64,000 bases of DNA from IMG/VR virus record IMGVR_UViG_3300035698_004448, positions 1 to 64,000 of that record, one strand, 5' to 3'. The notes under the pieces were generated by a model. That model was not told the DNA's origin. It saw only the letters and a list, made by a program, of their open reading frames with translations, and did no database searches. The position numbers were made by a program, and so were the translations under genes. The stretch's first letter is position 1, and the number at the start of each line of letters is the position of its first letter. The DNA is from a virus. Shown in pieces: positions 7,279 through 14,938 of the stretch.

Positions 7279-8384
7279 ATTTAGAGCTGTTCCCGATTAT
7301 AAATGCAGCCGTTAAAAAATACCTGGTTCGGTCTAAATACATAAAACGAATCAGACTCAAAGGTAAAGACAAACACTCAATTCTATATAGTGTGGAATGG
7401 ACATTTGAACCTAACAAAGCAGCTCCAATATCACATTATTTCTCAGTAAGTAGCACAGGGAGAACTCTTTATTTGGAGTTGGATGTTCCTGGATTTCATA
7501 GTCATTCATCACCAACGGAAAAGAAAATGGATTTAGAGATTGCTCTTAACCGACCGGGTAAAGTTAAACAAGTAATAAAAGATATTGCTCAGAACGCTGT
7601 GTCTGTAGCATCAAATGTAGTGTCTGATATGGAAAATAATATTCATCACTACTCCAACTTACAAGATAAAGTACAGAAGTTGGCCAATGACAACCCTGAA
7701 CTCAGATCTCATCTTGTTCCAATTCTCAAAAAGCAGGCTGGTGACAGTAAGAGACATATTCATAATGCCGAAGTCTATATGGGGAAAGGGGATGAGTTTC
7801 ATAAAAAACCCTTAAAAGAACAAAAAGCCATCATGATGAAAGCCATCACTAATGCTAAACAGAAATGGAAAAAGGTAGATGGTATCCTGACAGACCTGAG
7901 CAAATCTTTTGATGGACACCCGAATCCGGGTCAGGCAATGGCACCTATTGAGCAACCTGTGGATTACGCCATTGATGCTATCATGATTGCAGTGATCATA
8001 GCCAACAAGTACAATGCTAACAAGAGAAGTATGAAAGCTGCTATTTTCAAATATGATTCCTCAACACCGATAGATAAAAGGGTTCTGATTAGAAACCTTA
8101 ATAAAGTTCTTGGGGGTGTTTCCAGAGGGTTCTTCACCGATGAGCATTGGAGAGGCCCCAAGAGAGTTTGGGAAGCTTTAAATAAAATAGGTATCACCTG
8201 GGATCAAACAAAGAACTTCTACGATAATAAAATGCCCAATGAATCTAAAACCTGGAAGTTTGAGCTTGAGTTTACCTCTAAAAAAGGCAGACCCGGTAAA
8301 TTGTATGGCCACATGGTAGCCTCTGGTGCAGGGTCTGTAGCTGATCCTCTGAGTCGTTACGATGTTGTAGTTTATGTAGGTTAG
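7266..8384 (+). CDS. Two-module protein with internal RKHL motif
   Basis: A 372-aa protein. The frame is open further upstream but the ATG at 7266 has GAAGGAG seven bases before it and lies in the duplicated 32-bp start segment, so it is preferred. Residues 1-130 form one alpha/beta module (RLKGKDKHSILYSVEWTF, HYFSVSSTGRTLYLELD). Residues 132-158 are the shared motif (KLANDNPELRSHLVPILK, then KQAG). Residues 160-372 form a second module with a hydrophobic helix (YAIDAIMIAVIIANKYN) and a beta-rich end. The motif sits exactly where a new protein could begin, so the product may be a fusion or a polyprotein. No enzymatic motif recognised. Confidence 0.7.
   Translation: MDERYLELFPIINAAVKKYLVRSKYIKRIRLKGKDKHSILYSVEWTFEPNKAAPISHYFSVSSTGRTLYLELDVPGFHSHSSPTEKKMDLEIALNRPGKVKQVIKDIAQNAVSVASNVVSDMENNIHHYSNLQDKVQKLANDNPELRSHLVPILKKQAGDSKRHIHNAEVYMGKGDEFHKKPLKEQKAIMMKAITNAKQKWKKVDGILTDLSKSFDGHPNPGQAMAPIEQPVDYAIDAIMIAVIIANKYNANKRSMKAAIFKYDSSTPIDKRVLIRNLNKVLGGVSRGFFTDEHWRGPKRVWEALNKIGITWDQTKNFYDNKMPNESKTWKFELEFTSKKGRPGKLYGHMVASGAGSVADPLSRYDVVVYVG
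7659..7739 (+). repeat. Shared-peptide motif, copy 3 (internal)
   Basis: Residues 132-158 of the host protein; core KLANDNPELRSHLVPILK then KQAG. Bases 7671-7699 match 8760-8788 at 28 of 29 positions. Confidence 0.85.
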
Positions 8385-8396
8385 GGAGAAATTGAT

Positions 8397-9194
8397 ATGT
8401 CAATACCAAATTTGAAACAAGTAGCTGACAAGATTTATAAAGCCTTAAAATCCTTAGCAGAAGTGGCATCAGTTAAACCACCTAAGTTCTATGATGCTAT
8501 GAAGCCATCCATAAGTGGTAAATGGGTTATAAAGATGGAAGTCCCGGAAGTTCGGACAAGTTCTTTCTTCGTTCAGGTTAATATGGATGGAGTAGCTTGG
8601 TCAGGGGATCAGCCGTATCCTATTGAGGAAGCTATACTGAAAATTATTAAACCTCTTAAGATAAGTCGTCCTATGCGGTTCAAGCATATGTTAGGTCCTC
8701 AAGGATTACAGTTTCTGTGGGCTGGTAATTATGCCGTACATGCAAATTTACAGGAACAAGTACAGAAGTTGGCCAATGATAACCCTGAGATGAGAAAACA
8801 CCTAGTCCCCATTCTGAAACAGGCTGGTGGGGGGATATATCAAATTTTCTTTGATATGTTTGGGAAAGCCTTTAAAAAATCTTGCACCGAGATGTACGGC
8901 CAATTTTATCGTGATTACAGTTGGGATGACATTGAAGGAGTGTCTTCAAGTATCAAACCAGGGCTTTGGGAAGTAGTTTCCAAGTACGGTCCTATGGTTG
9001 CAGTTTCTTATCATGCACAACCTACAAAACTGACTATTACTTGTAGTCTTCGAAATCTTCGACATAGGATGGAAGAAGAGAGACAGGTTGTTTTTTTAGA
9101 GAAGTTCTTAGCTAAAGATATGACTGAGAAAGATATGCAAGCCTTTATTATGAAATTCGTTATTAGCTGTGCTAAGAAGACTTGGAGAGGATAA
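8397..9194 (+). CDS. Two-module protein with internal RKHL motif
   Basis: A 265-aa protein with ribosome site AGGGAG. Residues 1-115 are one module: N-terminal helices, then strands GKWVIKMEVPEV and SFFVQVNMDGVAW. The shared motif is at 118-143 (KLANDNPEMRKHLVPILK, QAGGG). Residues 145-265 are a second module (IYQIFFDMFGKAFKKSC, MVAVSYHAQPTKLTITCSL, long C-terminal helix). Architecture parallels the preceding gene although the flanking modules are unrelated by eye, while the motif DNA is nearly identical. The stop precedes the next start by one base. Function unknown. Confidence 0.7.
   Translation: MSIPNLKQVADKIYKALKSLAEVASVKPPKFYDAMKPSISGKWVIKMEVPEVRTSSFFVQVNMDGVAWSGDQPYPIEEAILKIIKPLKISRPMRFKHMLGPQGLQFLWAGNYAVHANLQEQVQKLANDNPEMRKHLVPILKQAGGGIYQIFFDMFGKAFKKSCTEMYGQFYRDYSWDDIEGVSSSIKPGLWEVVSKYGPMVAVSYHAQPTKLTITCSLRNLRHRMEEERQVVFLEKFLAKDMTEKDMQAFIMKFVISCAKKTWRG
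8748..8825 (+). repeat. Shared-peptide motif, copy 4 (internal)
   Basis: Residues 118-143 of the host protein; core KLANDNPEMRKHLVPILK then QAGGG. Its 5' half matches copy 3 DNA and its 3' half matches copy 1 DNA, almost base for base. Confidence 0.85.
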
Positions 9195-9195
9195 A

Positions 9196-9672
9196 ATGCC
9201 TAACTTACAAAATAAAATAGCCAAACTGGCCAACAAGAATCCGGGGTTAAGAAAACATCTGGTACCATTACTGAAAACAGCTAGGAAAGCCCCTGAAGCT
9301 TATATTACCATAGACAAGGATGCTATCTATTTCAGCTACAGCTATTTTTTACCTCCCATAGGTTGGGTTTCGGACATGGGTCAGCATCAACTGTTCTGTC
9401 AGAAATTATTGGAACGAACCATTGATGCCATCCAGAAAGAGTTTGGTGGTAAAACCAAGAAACGTCCGACCAAGATGCATTTTGCTTTGGATGACAATAA
9501 ACGTATGGTTCTGACAGGTCCAGCTCCGGCAGCTACGGGTGTGCTTGGTATAGATATTGAAAATCTGCTTGTTGAGGATGGGGGAGACAAACGACCATTT
9601 ATTAAAGCAGTCCAACAAGTATTCAAGAAATTAGGCTGGGATGTGAAAAGCTTAGATCATATGGCTATCTGA
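9196..9672 (+). CDS. Protein with N-terminal RKHL motif
   Basis: A 158-aa protein. An in-frame ATG at 9169 lies inside the preceding gene; the ATG at 9196 has GGAGAGG six bases upstream and puts the motif at residues 4-29, as in its sisters, so it is preferred. Motif core: KLANKNPGLRKHLVPLLK, then TARKAPEA. The remainder is alpha/beta with DNKRMVLTGPAPAATGVLGIDIENLL and a basic C-terminal helix. Its end overlaps the next gene (TGATG). No family recognised. It is the last of the five clustered motif genes. Confidence 0.7.
   Translation: MPNLQNKIAKLANKNPGLRKHLVPLLKTARKAPEAYITIDKDAIYFSYSYFLPPIGWVSDMGQHQLFCQKLLERTIDAIQKEFGGKTKKRPTKMHFALDDNKRMVLTGPAPAATGVLGIDIENLLVEDGGDKRPFIKAVQQVFKKLGWDVKSLDHMAI
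9205..9282 (+). repeat. Shared-peptide motif, copy 5 (N-terminal)
   Basis: Residues 4-29 of the host protein; core KLANKNPGLRKHLVPLLK then TARK. Bases 9212-9233 are identical to 6789-6810. Confidence 0.85.
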
Positions 9673-9962
9673 TGACTAAAGTTGACGAATTATTCGATTC
9701 CAGCAATGACCCTCTCCCAACTCTGAGGGAGCTTGCAGCTTCTGAAACCGTGGTTGAACACCCTGATCCTGTGGGAGATGCTTTTGTTGCCCGGATGCCC
9801 GGGGATGAACCTCACCCATATGCAGATCCTAATCCTTACCTGTCAATAAGACCTGCAAAACTGCAAGAACTATTGATGGAGAGGCTGGGTACGGAGGATG
9901 AACGTCTGATCCGTCGAGCATTAACTGTCTGGGAACGAGTTGAAGGTGGTAGGAGACCTTAA
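9672..9962 (+). CDS. Hypothetical protein
   Basis: A 96-aa acidic, Pro-rich protein. The start overlaps the stop of the last motif gene (TGATG), indicating translational coupling. The first 70 residues (SSNDPLPTL, EHPDPVGDAF, PGDEPHPYADPNPYL) look disordered or extended; residues 65-96 form an amphipathic basic helix (AKLQELLMERLGTEDERLIRRALTVWERVEGGRRP). Such layout fits a small adaptor or assembly protein, but no family was recognised. A 117-bp gap with a promoter-like element follows. Confidence 0.55.
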   Translation: MTKVDELFDSSNDPLPTLRELAASETVVEHPDPVGDAFVARMPGDEPHPYADPNPYLSIRPAKLQELLMERLGTEDERLIRRALTVWERVEGGRRP

Positions 9963-9990
9963 ATAACTACCTTTTTAATCTCAGGTTGGG

Positions 9991-9996
9991 TATAAT
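9991..9996 (+). promoter_or_regulatory. Candidate -10 element in the 117-bp gap
   Basis: TATAAT in the context TGGGTATAATCAAA, 84 bp before the next start codon. The context equals the TGGGTATAAT of the much stronger promoter at 26508-26535. No -35 hexamer was found at 16-18 bp, so its strength is doubtful. Confidence 0.4.
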
Positions 9997-10079
9997 CAAA
10001 TAGTTGTGAGGGGTTGTTTCTAAATATGTTACTTATATTCTCCAAGTATTAGGAACATGTTTATGGACTGGAGTTTTTA

Positions 10080-10346
10080 ATGGTAGATGAAAAAAGAGCA
10101 GGAGTTGGGAATCGTCGGGTATATTCTTATGTATCTGATGACGGGACTGTCTATTGGTCTCTTACTAAAGCCAAAAAGACTGTGTCCAATGGACAGCGTT
10201 TAGTATTACAGAGCCGTAATGGTTCACCGTTGCTTCCTTTCATGTCATATATGAGAGATCAAGCAGCTTTGATGGATAAAGAAGCCTCCACTGAGGTCAA
10301 TGATGACACTCAGTTGGAAAATAACAAACAGACGAAAGGAAATTAG
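10080..10346 (+). CDS. Hypothetical protein
   Basis: An 88-aa protein with GGAG seven bases before ATG. Residues 1-50 have a beta pattern (RRVYSYVSDDGTVYWSLTKAKKTVSNGQRLVLQSR), and the rest is hydrophilic with an Asn/Gln/Thr-rich tail. It ends directly against the next ATG (no spacer). It begins the transcription unit that leads into the neck genes. No family recognised. Confidence 0.6.
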   Translation: MVDEKRAGVGNRRVYSYVSDDGTVYWSLTKAKKTVSNGQRLVLQSRNGSPLLPFMSYMRDQAALMDKEASTEVNDDTQLENNKQTKGN

Positions 10347-10838
10347 ATGCCAGACAAGAAAAAAGATTTAGGAACAATCAGCCAGCCGGACGAGGAGACT
10401 AAATCAGGTCTTCCCACAGGAGATGACGAGAGCAAAACAGCTTCCGAACTTCCTACCGGGGATGAAGAAGCTCCTGAAGCTGATGTACCACCTACAGCAA
10501 TTGGTGATGCCCCAGCAGATGACAAGGATGATAATCCTGATCCAAGTTTCTTAGGGACGATTGAAGAATCAGAACAGGAAACTATTATTGCTCTCCAACA
10601 GAAGCATCAGCAGATGGTGTATCAGTTGGGTAATGCAGTTCTTCAACTGTTCGGCTCAGTCGATCAAATCGGTGGGGTTTCTGAACAAATCCAAGGTGTT
10701 TACACAGGTATCGGCAAACGCTTAAATGTCGGTCCTAAAACTCGGTGGACGGTAATGCAGGACGGGTCTGTCCGTGTCGTACCGGAACAACCTGGCCCAC
10801 AGGCAGTTCCTCCACAGGGAGATAAATCGGAGAAGTAA
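10347..10838 (+). CDS. Acidic, partly disordered virion-module protein
   Basis: A 163-aa protein. Residues 1-75 are highly acidic and Pro-rich with a near repeat (SGLPTGDDES / SELPTGDEEA). Residues 75-125 form a Gln-rich helix (ETIIALQQKHQQMVYQLGNAVLQLFGSVDQIGGVSEQIQGVY) that could oligomerise. The tail is Pro/Gln-rich. Helical segments of this type are found in small neck or chaperone proteins, but this is not diagnostic. The next start follows the stop immediately, so it is coupled to the large structural protein downstream. Confidence 0.6.
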   Translation: MPDKKKDLGTISQPDEETKSGLPTGDDESKTASELPTGDEEAPEADVPPTAIGDAPADDKDDNPDPSFLGTIEESEQETIIALQQKHQQMVYQLGNAVLQLFGSVDQIGGVSEQIQGVYTGIGKRLNVGPKTRWTVMQDGSVRVVPEQPGPQAVPPQGDKSEK

Positions 10839-12251
10839 ATGAGTGCATCAGGATGGGGTCCATCTCCAGGGGATCAGCCGTTACCACCTCAAAATGGTTC
10901 AGTGCAAACCCCCTATATTGCAGGTGTTCTTGACCTGAATTGGGATAACCCATCTCTGTTAGCTAAGAATGCTGCTTATACGGTAGTTGGGGTCAACGTC
11001 TATAGATCAGATGTCTCGGACCGCGGCCCTTTCTACCGGATTAATGAATTCCCCATCGGTGGGACGTTCTATCGAGATTGGACTCAAAATGTTCAGATTA
11101 CGGAAGCAGTAACTTGGGCAGATTGGACGTACAAAGGTGACGGTCCAAATACTCGAAAGTATAGTTTCTCCACTAAACAACGCCCAATAGTCAAACAGAT
11201 ACCCGAACCCCCCTATGACCGACCCACTCCTGCTAATGCCGTCACAGAGGTAACTGTGACCATTGATGGTGTGGAAGTGACTCCTAACTCAATATTCGGC
11301 CCCACAGGGGAGATAGTCCTCATTAACCAAGGGTACTTTGATGTAGTCACAGAGAAAAATGTGGCTGCCGTCCTACCTACTGAGAATTCAGTGGTAGAAG
11401 TATCCTACTGGGTCAATCGAAACCATATCCGTTCCAGCTTGGATACCAGTTTATTTTACCGGTTAACTACTGTAGTCACAGATTCTGAAACCCCGAGTGG
11501 TTATAAAGAAACAGATTTAGAATGGTGTAAACCTATTCTATCGTCAGCAGTCGAGGATATGGATTACATTTGGAGAGAGGCTGTACGACGAAATGCTTGG
11601 ATTCTCCAACAAGGTGGAGAACGAGTTAAGGTTTTCATTCGACGAACTACAGGGGTCACTTGTGATTGTGGTTTAAACCCCAGAACAAAAGAGTATCTTG
11701 GACAACACTCTCAACGATGTGATGTTTGTTATGGTACTGGTTTTGTTGGTGGGTATGAAGGTCCTTATGAGGTCATCATTGCCCCAGACGACTTTGAACG
11801 CCGGATCAGTCAAGGTATGACAGGACGACGGAAAGAACATAGCGGAGAAGTCTTTATGGGACCAAGTCCTGTAGTGACTCAACGTGATTTTGTGGTGAAG
11901 CAGACTAATGAACGATATTCTATTGGTCCTGCCCGACGGCCAACAAACCGTGGGAATATGCTTCAACAGCATTTCAATATTGCTTACCTGGACGAACAGG
12001 ATATCAGGTATCAAGTGCCTCTTGATGGTACTTCTGAATTCGTCAGACCTGAGACTCGATATGGCTTCCGACAGTATCCTTCGATGCCTGTAGATGGGGA
12101 ACTAAACTTCCCAGAATCCACAGCTCCTGACCAAGCAGCTTATCCTGAGGGTCCTGATTCTCAGACTCCTATGCAGACAGATAAAGAACCGTGGGCAGAG
12201 GGAACTCAGCAGAGAGGGCGTACTCCGGTTTGGGAATCACAAAATGAGTGA
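10839..12251 (+). CDS. Neck/head-tail structural protein with zinc-binding loop
   Basis: A 470-aa protein. Residues about 25-90 look like a fibronectin-III-like domain (LDLNWDN, YTVVGVNVYRSD). Residues about 135-205 show the recurrent pattern VTVTIDGVEV...GEIVLI...VVEVSYWVN, also seen in the sheath and giant baseplate protein. Residues about 275-305 carry a DnaJ-like zinc site: C-D-C near the start and C-D-V-C-Y-G-T-G-F-V-G-G-Y about 18 residues later. I recall similar CxxCYGTG proteins annotated as virion structural proteins in large myoviruses. The C-terminus is Pro-rich and flexible. Position before a gp10-like protein supports a neck role, which remains inference. Confidence 0.75.
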   Translation: MSASGWGPSPGDQPLPPQNGSVQTPYIAGVLDLNWDNPSLLAKNAAYTVVGVNVYRSDVSDRGPFYRINEFPIGGTFYRDWTQNVQITEAVTWADWTYKGDGPNTRKYSFSTKQRPIVKQIPEPPYDRPTPANAVTEVTVTIDGVEVTPNSIFGPTGEIVLINQGYFDVVTEKNVAAVLPTENSVVEVSYWVNRNHIRSSLDTSLFYRLTTVVTDSETPSGYKETDLEWCKPILSSAVEDMDYIWREAVRRNAWILQQGGERVKVFIRRTTGVTCDCGLNPRTKEYLGQHSQRCDVCYGTGFVGGYEGPYEVIIAPDDFERRISQGMTGRRKEHSGEVFMGPSPVVTQRDFVVKQTNERYSIGPARRPTNRGNMLQQHFNIAYLDEQDIRYQVPLDGTSEFVRPETRYGFRQYPSMPVDGELNFPESTAPDQAAYPEGPDSQTPMQTDKEPWAEGTQQRGRTPVWESQNE

Positions 12252-12284
12252 TTCATTTAATGATTTCAAATACTTAGGTGAGTC

Positions 12285-12911
12285 ATGCCACGTATAGACT
12301 ACAATCGAATCAGGGCTACCTACGGGAAAACATGGGCTAAGACGGGTAAGGTCGAGATAGATGATTCTCTTCTTGATTTGATTGGGGATATATTAGTAGA
12401 TACCGTTAGGATTGAAGCTAAGAATGAATTTGTGAAACGTGGTTGGAAGATGGAAGACCCTCAAGGTGGTCCACCTATCGGGGATTCTTTCAAGTATGAG
12501 ATTCTCGGTGATCGAACTGTTGTACTCAATTCAAGTTTTTATGGTTTAGCTCAGTTAACCTCTAAAGAGGGTATCCCTGAGCGGAGAATGACTTGGTTGA
12601 CTCAGCAAGGGCAACAGAGGAATGTTAAGTCGAAGGAGCAACGGGCTCGGGAATCTCGAATGGGGAAAAAGTTCAAGACTTCTTCCTCAAAGTCTCCTTT
12701 AGTTGTTCCTTTAACAACAAAGACAGGTGAAGTTATTTTTAGAATGGCTCCTTTGAAGATGGCCGATGCTTGGATTCATCCGGGTATTGCCCGGTTTAAT
12801 TTCTTTGAGAGGGCTTTAAAAAAAGCACGGGTGAAAGTGGATACCCTTGTGACTGAATATTGTGGTAATGTCATCAGTGCTGGGATAGCCGAGGCGTTTA
12901 ATAATGGTTGA
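12285..12911 (+). CDS. HK97 gp10-like neck / tail-completion protein
   Basis: A 208-aa protein with ribosome site TAGGTGA. Its C-terminal third, FRMAPLKMADAWIHPGIARFNFFERALKKARVKV, has the W-[IK]-H-P-G-x...F-x-x-[AR]-[AL] signature common in phage minor neck or tail-completion proteins of the HK97-gp10 type. The central segment is basic with Gln/Arg (QQGQQRNVKSKEQRARESRMGKK). It overlaps the next gene by 8 bases. It would sit at the portal-tail interface; the family call is by pattern. Confidence 0.6.
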   Translation: MPRIDYNRIRATYGKTWAKTGKVEIDDSLLDLIGDILVDTVRIEAKNEFVKRGWKMEDPQGGPPIGDSFKYEILGDRTVVLNSSFYGLAQLTSKEGIPERRMTWLTQQGQQRNVKSKEQRARESRMGKKFKTSSSKSPLVVPLTTKTGEVIFRMAPLKMADAWIHPGIARFNFFERALKKARVKVDTLVTEYCGNVISAGIAEAFNNG

Positions 12912-13509
12912 AGCTCAAATAATATGTACATGCCCTTCGATCTGGATAGCAGATTTGAAGTTGGATATGAAAAAAGGTCAGTCAGCAACTGTCCCAGAGG
13001 TTCAGGCTCGTGCTTCAAAGGATCTGGAATTAGCTAATAAAAACGGTGGTGTCAGTGTCACATATATTGAACGATATAAAGAACTTCGACCACCCCCACA
13101 GGAGAGGCAGCCTATAGTTGTGAAACCTATCCCGAAGATTATTCAGCCCCCTAAAGTGGAGAAGATTAAGTTGGATGAGGATGCACTGGCTAAACGTCTG
13201 GCAGAGAAAATGGGTTCTTTACGAGATTCTAAAACGAATGACCTGATTGAGAAATTGATTGGGGAAGTTATATCAATGAAGAAGGAAATGAATGACAGAC
13301 CTCAAGTTGTGAGAGAAGTTGTGAGAGAGGTTGGCCATTCTAAGGGTAAGATAAAGAATGATGTTCCAATGTTCATTCCTAAAACTATTATGGATGAAGC
13401 AGCAAGAGATGTTGATCTGAAAATTAAAGAAACAGTATCCGAAGGTAATGTTGATGAAGCTGCCGAAGTTCTACGTGCTTTACGGAAAAAGAAAAAGGAA
13501 AAGGTTTAA
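12904..13509 (+). CDS. Hypothetical coiled-coil protein
   Basis: A 201-aa protein overlapping the preceding gene by 8 bases. Residues 1-55 form a small domain (CTCPSIWIADLKLDMKKGQ, GGVSVTYIERYKEL), followed by a Pro-rich linker and, from residue 95, a charged helical region likely to be coiled coil (LAKRLAEKMGSLRDSKTNDLIEKLIGEVISMKKEM), with an inner VVREVVREV repeat. The end is a Lys-rich helix. The layout suggests an oligomeric scaffold or connector. No family recognised. Confidence 0.6.
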   Translation: MVEAQIICTCPSIWIADLKLDMKKGQSATVPEVQARASKDLELANKNGGVSVTYIERYKELRPPPQERQPIVVKPIPKIIQPPKVEKIKLDEDALAKRLAEKMGSLRDSKTNDLIEKLIGEVISMKKEMNDRPQVVREVVREVGHSKGKIKNDVPMFIPKTIMDEAARDVDLKIKETVSEGNVDEAAEVLRALRKKKKEKV

Positions 13510-13511
13510 AA

Positions 13512-13859
13512 ATGAATATAAATGTGGAAATAGATGCTACAAAATTAAACTGGAAACACCCTGACCCAGATACTTGTGTAACAGAAATAGGTTATTACAC
13601 TTTGATAATAAATACAGGTGACAAACCACAAGCACAGGCACGAAAAGACCCTGAAGGTTCTGTAGTATTTATAAGTTTGAAAAAACCCTCTAAATATTCA
13701 AACTATTCAGAAGAAGAACTTAAAAGTCTTTTAGTAGGGGAGTTTTTCGGTTGGTTGGAGTCTAGGTATTCTGATGAACATTTGGAATTTTTAAAAGTTC
13801 AGTGGAAACAAGAGCATTCCGATTGTATTACCGAGGTTTTGAGATTAACAAACACATGA
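13512..13859 (+). CDS. Hypothetical protein
   Basis: A 115-aa AT-rich gene two bases after its neighbour. The protein has beta segments (ETGYYTLIINTG type, SVVFISLKKP) and a helical end with a Cys near the C-terminus. The DNA around its stop forms a stable hairpin. AT content is above that of the structural genes, so it may be acquired. No family recognised. Confidence 0.55.
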   Translation: MNINVEIDATKLNWKHPDPDTCVTEIGYYTLIINTGDKPQAQARKDPEGSVVFISLKKPSKYSNYSEEELKSLLVGEFFGWLESRYSDEHLEFLKVQWKQEHSDCITEVLRLTNT

Positions 13860-13870
13860 AAATGTGTTTG
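13849..13870 (+). other. GAAA-loop hairpin at gene boundary
   Basis: CAAACACAT (13849-13857) pairs perfectly with ATGTGTTTG (13862-13870) around a GAAA loop. It includes the stop codon of the upstream gene and lies 23 bp before the actin-like gene. No T-run follows, so it is not a standard terminator; an mRNA stability or processing element is possible. Confidence 0.6.
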
Positions 13871-13893
13871 AATAGGTTAAAGGAGAATAAATC

Positions 13894-14937
13894 ATGACCG
13901 ATGAAACGAAACCAGAAGAAGCAAAACCAGCAGTTAAACCCGTCCCAGTTCCTCTAGGCATCGGGCTCGATATCGGAACTATGAATATTGTTGCTGCCCG
14001 TCGTGGGGGGAATGGCATTCAATCCAAACGGATGCGGGATGTATTCATCAGTTTACCTCTGACAGCCAAGAAGATGTTGAAATTGTCTGATACCAGCTTT
14101 GTTGAGCGGGAAGATGACGTTTTGATTCTAGGAGACGCAGCTCTGGAAATGGCTAATGTTTTTGGCTCTCAACCTCGACGACCACTTTCAGAAGGAATCA
14201 TTTCAGCTAGTGAAGTGGATAGTCTGGAGATTCTCGGATTACTTATCAAGAATGTTCTGGGAGAACCCCGAACAGAAAAAGAGCATTGTTACTTTTCTGT
14301 TCCGGCAGTTCCAGTTGATTCTGATAGAGATGTTATCTATCACCGAGGAGTTTTTGAACGTATTGTTTCAGAGTGTGGTTATACCCCTCATGCAGCCAAT
14401 GAGGCTATGGGGATCGTATACTCTGAGACAGCTAAAGAAGGATTCTCTGGGATCGGTATCTCCTTCGGCTCAGGGATGACCAACGTGGCCTTGTCCATCA
14501 ATACTATTGAAGGTTTGACGTTCTCTGTGTCACGAGGCGGTGATTGGATTGATATCGGTGCAGCCGGCTCTGTAGGTCAAACACAAGCTCGGATATGTGC
14601 CTTGAAAGAAAAGGGTTTTGATTTAACTAAACCTATGGGTCGGGAACAAGAAGCTTTGGCATTCTATTATAAATCGGCCATTGATTATGCTTTGGATAAG
14701 ATTGAAGAACGGTTCAAGTCTATTCAGAATCAATTCTCTCTGTCTAAGCCTATTCCTATTGTGATTTCTGGTGGTACAAGTAAAGCTGGTGGCTTCATGG
14801 ATTTCTTTACCGAAGTTTTTGAGAAACGTCGGAAGAAGTTCCCTATTGAAGTTTCTGAGTTACGACATGCCAAAGAACCCCTAAATGCTGTAGCTTACGG
14901 GCTGCTGATTCAAGCTATCCAAGAACACGAGGATTAA
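13894..14937 (+). CDS. Actin-like ATPase (MreB/ParM/Hsp70 superfamily)
   Basis: A 347-aa protein with ribosome site AAGGAG. The actin-fold motifs occur in order: phosphate-1 G-L-D26-I-G28-T at residues 22-30, a connect-1-like AANEAMG near 167, phosphate-2 GIGISFGSGMTNV at 186-198, and the adenosine motif VISGGTSKAGG at 290-300. An acidic, Pro/Lys-rich tail of about 18 residues precedes the fold. Such proteins bind ATP and usually polymerise into filaments that position DNA or other cargo; phage examples such as AlpC are known. Length fits a single actin fold. The neighbour one base downstream is an RKHL-motif protein, so they are probably co-translated. Whether it polymerises, and whether it is virion-associated, cannot be told from sequence. 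Confidence 0.85.
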   Translation: MTDETKPEEAKPAVKPVPVPLGIGLDIGTMNIVAARRGGNGIQSKRMRDVFISLPLTAKKMLKLSDTSFVEREDDVLILGDAALEMANVFGSQPRRPLSEGIISASEVDSLEILGLLIKNVLGEPRTEKEHCYFSVPAVPVDSDRDVIYHRGVFERIVSECGYTPHAANEAMGIVYSETAKEGFSGIGISFGSGMTNVALSINTIEGLTFSVSRGGDWIDIGAAGSVGQTQARICALKEKGFDLTKPMGREQEALAFYYKSAIDYALDKIEERFKSIQNQFSLSKPIPIVISGGTSKAGGFMDFFTEVFEKRRKKFPIEVSELRHAKEPLNAVAYGLLIQAIQEHED

Positions 14938-14938
14938 G

